Of a stretch of DNA of 64,000 nt, positions 62,601 to 64,000 are shown piece after piece. This DNA is from Numida meleagris (Eukaryota; Chordata; Aves; Galliformes; Numididae), in assembly GCF_002078875.1 (NCBI RefSeq), contig NC_034412.1, forward strand, positions 77,882,432 to 77,946,431, given 5' to 3'. The notes under the pieces are model-generated. The model saw only the letters and a program-made list of their open reading frames with translations, was not told the DNA's origin and ran no database searches. A program made the translations under genes and the position numbers. The first letter of the stretch is position 1. Each line of letters starts with the position of its first letter.

Positions 62601-64000
62601 AAAAAAAAAAAGGAAGGAAAAAAGAAAGGATGTTCTGGCCAGACTGTGCTTATTTGCAACAAATCAAAGCTTAATCTATAACTAATGGAAATAGCTAGAA
62701 ACAGTACTTTGGGTTGGTCGGTGGGGAATTCTATACAATAATTTGCAAAGCCTCTGTAGCAGTACTGTATTTAGTACAAAGCAATAGCACCAATGAAGGG
62801 GTATGGGGAACAAAAGTTTTAAATTTTCTTTCCTCCCCTCCCACCGTATTTTTCACATATTACAACTGATGCAAATCCCAACTAAATGGCTGGTTTGGAA
62901 CCTGCTTTAAGTTAAACAAAAAAATCTGTGTGAAGCAGAAGGTAAAGAGATAAACTCTGCTTCTAAGATGTTCTTTCTTGAGGGTAGTTTGTTCTCAGTC
63001 TGTTGTTATGCTGAGATGGATGACTTGACTCACACCTAGAAAGATCTGTAGCTTTTCACTTCACATTTTGCTCTGAAACAATGTTAATTATTTTGCTCTT
63101 TTCAATTTAGATGCTTCACTGACACTTTAGGAATTAAGAGTTCTAAACTTTTAGGGGAAAACAATAACAACCCTGCTGATAACTGGAGATTTGTTATTCC
63201 GTAATGGAAATAGCTGAGTTTTTACCCAAATCTTACTATTCCCCTTCATACGAATGCTTTAACCATGCCTCAAGAAGAAGCTATTCTGAACAGTAATGGG
63301 AAGCAACTGCTGTCATTACAAGTACTTTATTTCTGAAAGTAGCTGTACGCAGTCCTTAGCGTGAATAATTTCTACTGAGTTTCACTCTGTAAAGTAAATC
63401 CTCAGTTACATCAGCAGCTAAAGAAGTGGCCAGTTACAAGAGCGGCTTCATCTTTGCCATGCAAAATATAGGTTAAATATGCAAGCTAGTGTGTGTTTTA
63501 ATCCAGTAAAAGTGGAAGAGCTGGTCAGAGAAAGTATACTAGCAAATGGGCAACCAGTTGAACATGTTATATTTTAATTTGCAGAGACAAAAATGACAAG
63601 CAATTTATTTACATAAAACTGTACAAAAGCAAATTAAATTATGTAAATATTTCATAAATAGAGGTGGACTAGCGTTTAATACATTTTGCCATGTTTAGCA
63701 TAGTTGCGTGCATAGTGATTCATAATAAACAATGATAAATTGTTCTCTGCTTCACTATCAACATCCAAGTTGCAGAACAATAGTCAATGATTAATATTAC
63801 AAACGTACCACACTGAATGCAAGTGCTTTAAAATTTAGGAAAAAGTTGTCTGAAAGCATACCCCAGGTAGCTGGTAAATATTGTCTTCTTTCTTGTGTTT
63901 ATGTTTTTCAGTCAATAATACAACTTAACTGATGGAATTTCATCTCTATCGCTATTTCAGCTGCTTCATTCCTTAAGGAAACACTGTACATTTATCACCA
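59663..64000. other. AT-rich non-coding stretch to the window end, nothing recognised
   Basis: Simple repeats only: A15 near 60365-60379 followed by a second A run, and a purine-rich A tract near 62596-62628. No mobile element, RNA gene or exon is supported. Confidence 0.55.

Noticed and set aside
1..64000. CRISPR arrays, tRNA/rRNA genes, prokaryotic operons or defence systems
   Set aside because: No regularly spaced repeats and no such genes were seen on either strand; the sequence is clearly vertebrate nuclear DNA.

Overview
The window reads as vertebrate nuclear DNA from a bird, most likely a galliform (chicken, turkey or quail type). The evidence is many CR1 LINE fragments in both orientations, four copies of one mariner family that I recognise from chicken-type genomes, several avian-style retroviral LTRs, no SINEs, and long AT-rich non-coding stretches. 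Two runs of N (32812-32886 and 38132-38576) are assembly gaps. I find no intact protein-coding gene, no tRNA or rRNA, no CRISPR and no bacterial-type operon. The longer open frames are pieces of transposons, low-complexity tracts or N runs. It is a gene desert or part of a very large intron.

Layout. 0-1.3 kb: an LTR-like promoter fragment, a CR1 reverse-transcriptase scrap and an unclassified GC-richer block. 4.5-5.1 kb: internally deleted mariner A. 6.8-7.55 kb: an LTR between purine-rich tracts, then a 111-nt pure purine run, C13 and A12. 10.7-12.2 kb: an ERV-like repeat and a CR1. 16.3-17 kb: a CR1 tail and another ERV-like repeat. 20.5-22.1 kb: two CR1s whose 3' ends face each other. 22.1-32.7 kb: more than 10 kb with no mobile element I recognise. 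32.7-38.65 kb: two copies of one minus-strand LTR. The left copy is split by a younger plus-strand solo LTR with a 5-bp target duplication; the right copy is unsplit and has its own 5-bp duplication. 41.7-43.1 kb: two more LTRs, the second with a 43-bp x3 tandem array in U3. 44.2-47.1 kb: near full-length but dead mariner B and deleted mariner C. 47.8-49 kb: an old, gapped CR1. 52.4-54.3 kb: a mosaic of ERV-like repeat, LTR and CR1. 57.9-59.7 kb: two CR1 scraps and mariner D. The rest is unique-looking AT-rich sequence.

No genes act together here. What the window offers is a readable history of insertions: nesting order, target duplications, an unsplit paralogous LTR that proves a nested insertion, and several deletion derivatives of one mariner. 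Family names and consensus comparisons come from memory of avian repeats, not from a database search. Boundaries given without a target duplication are approximate.
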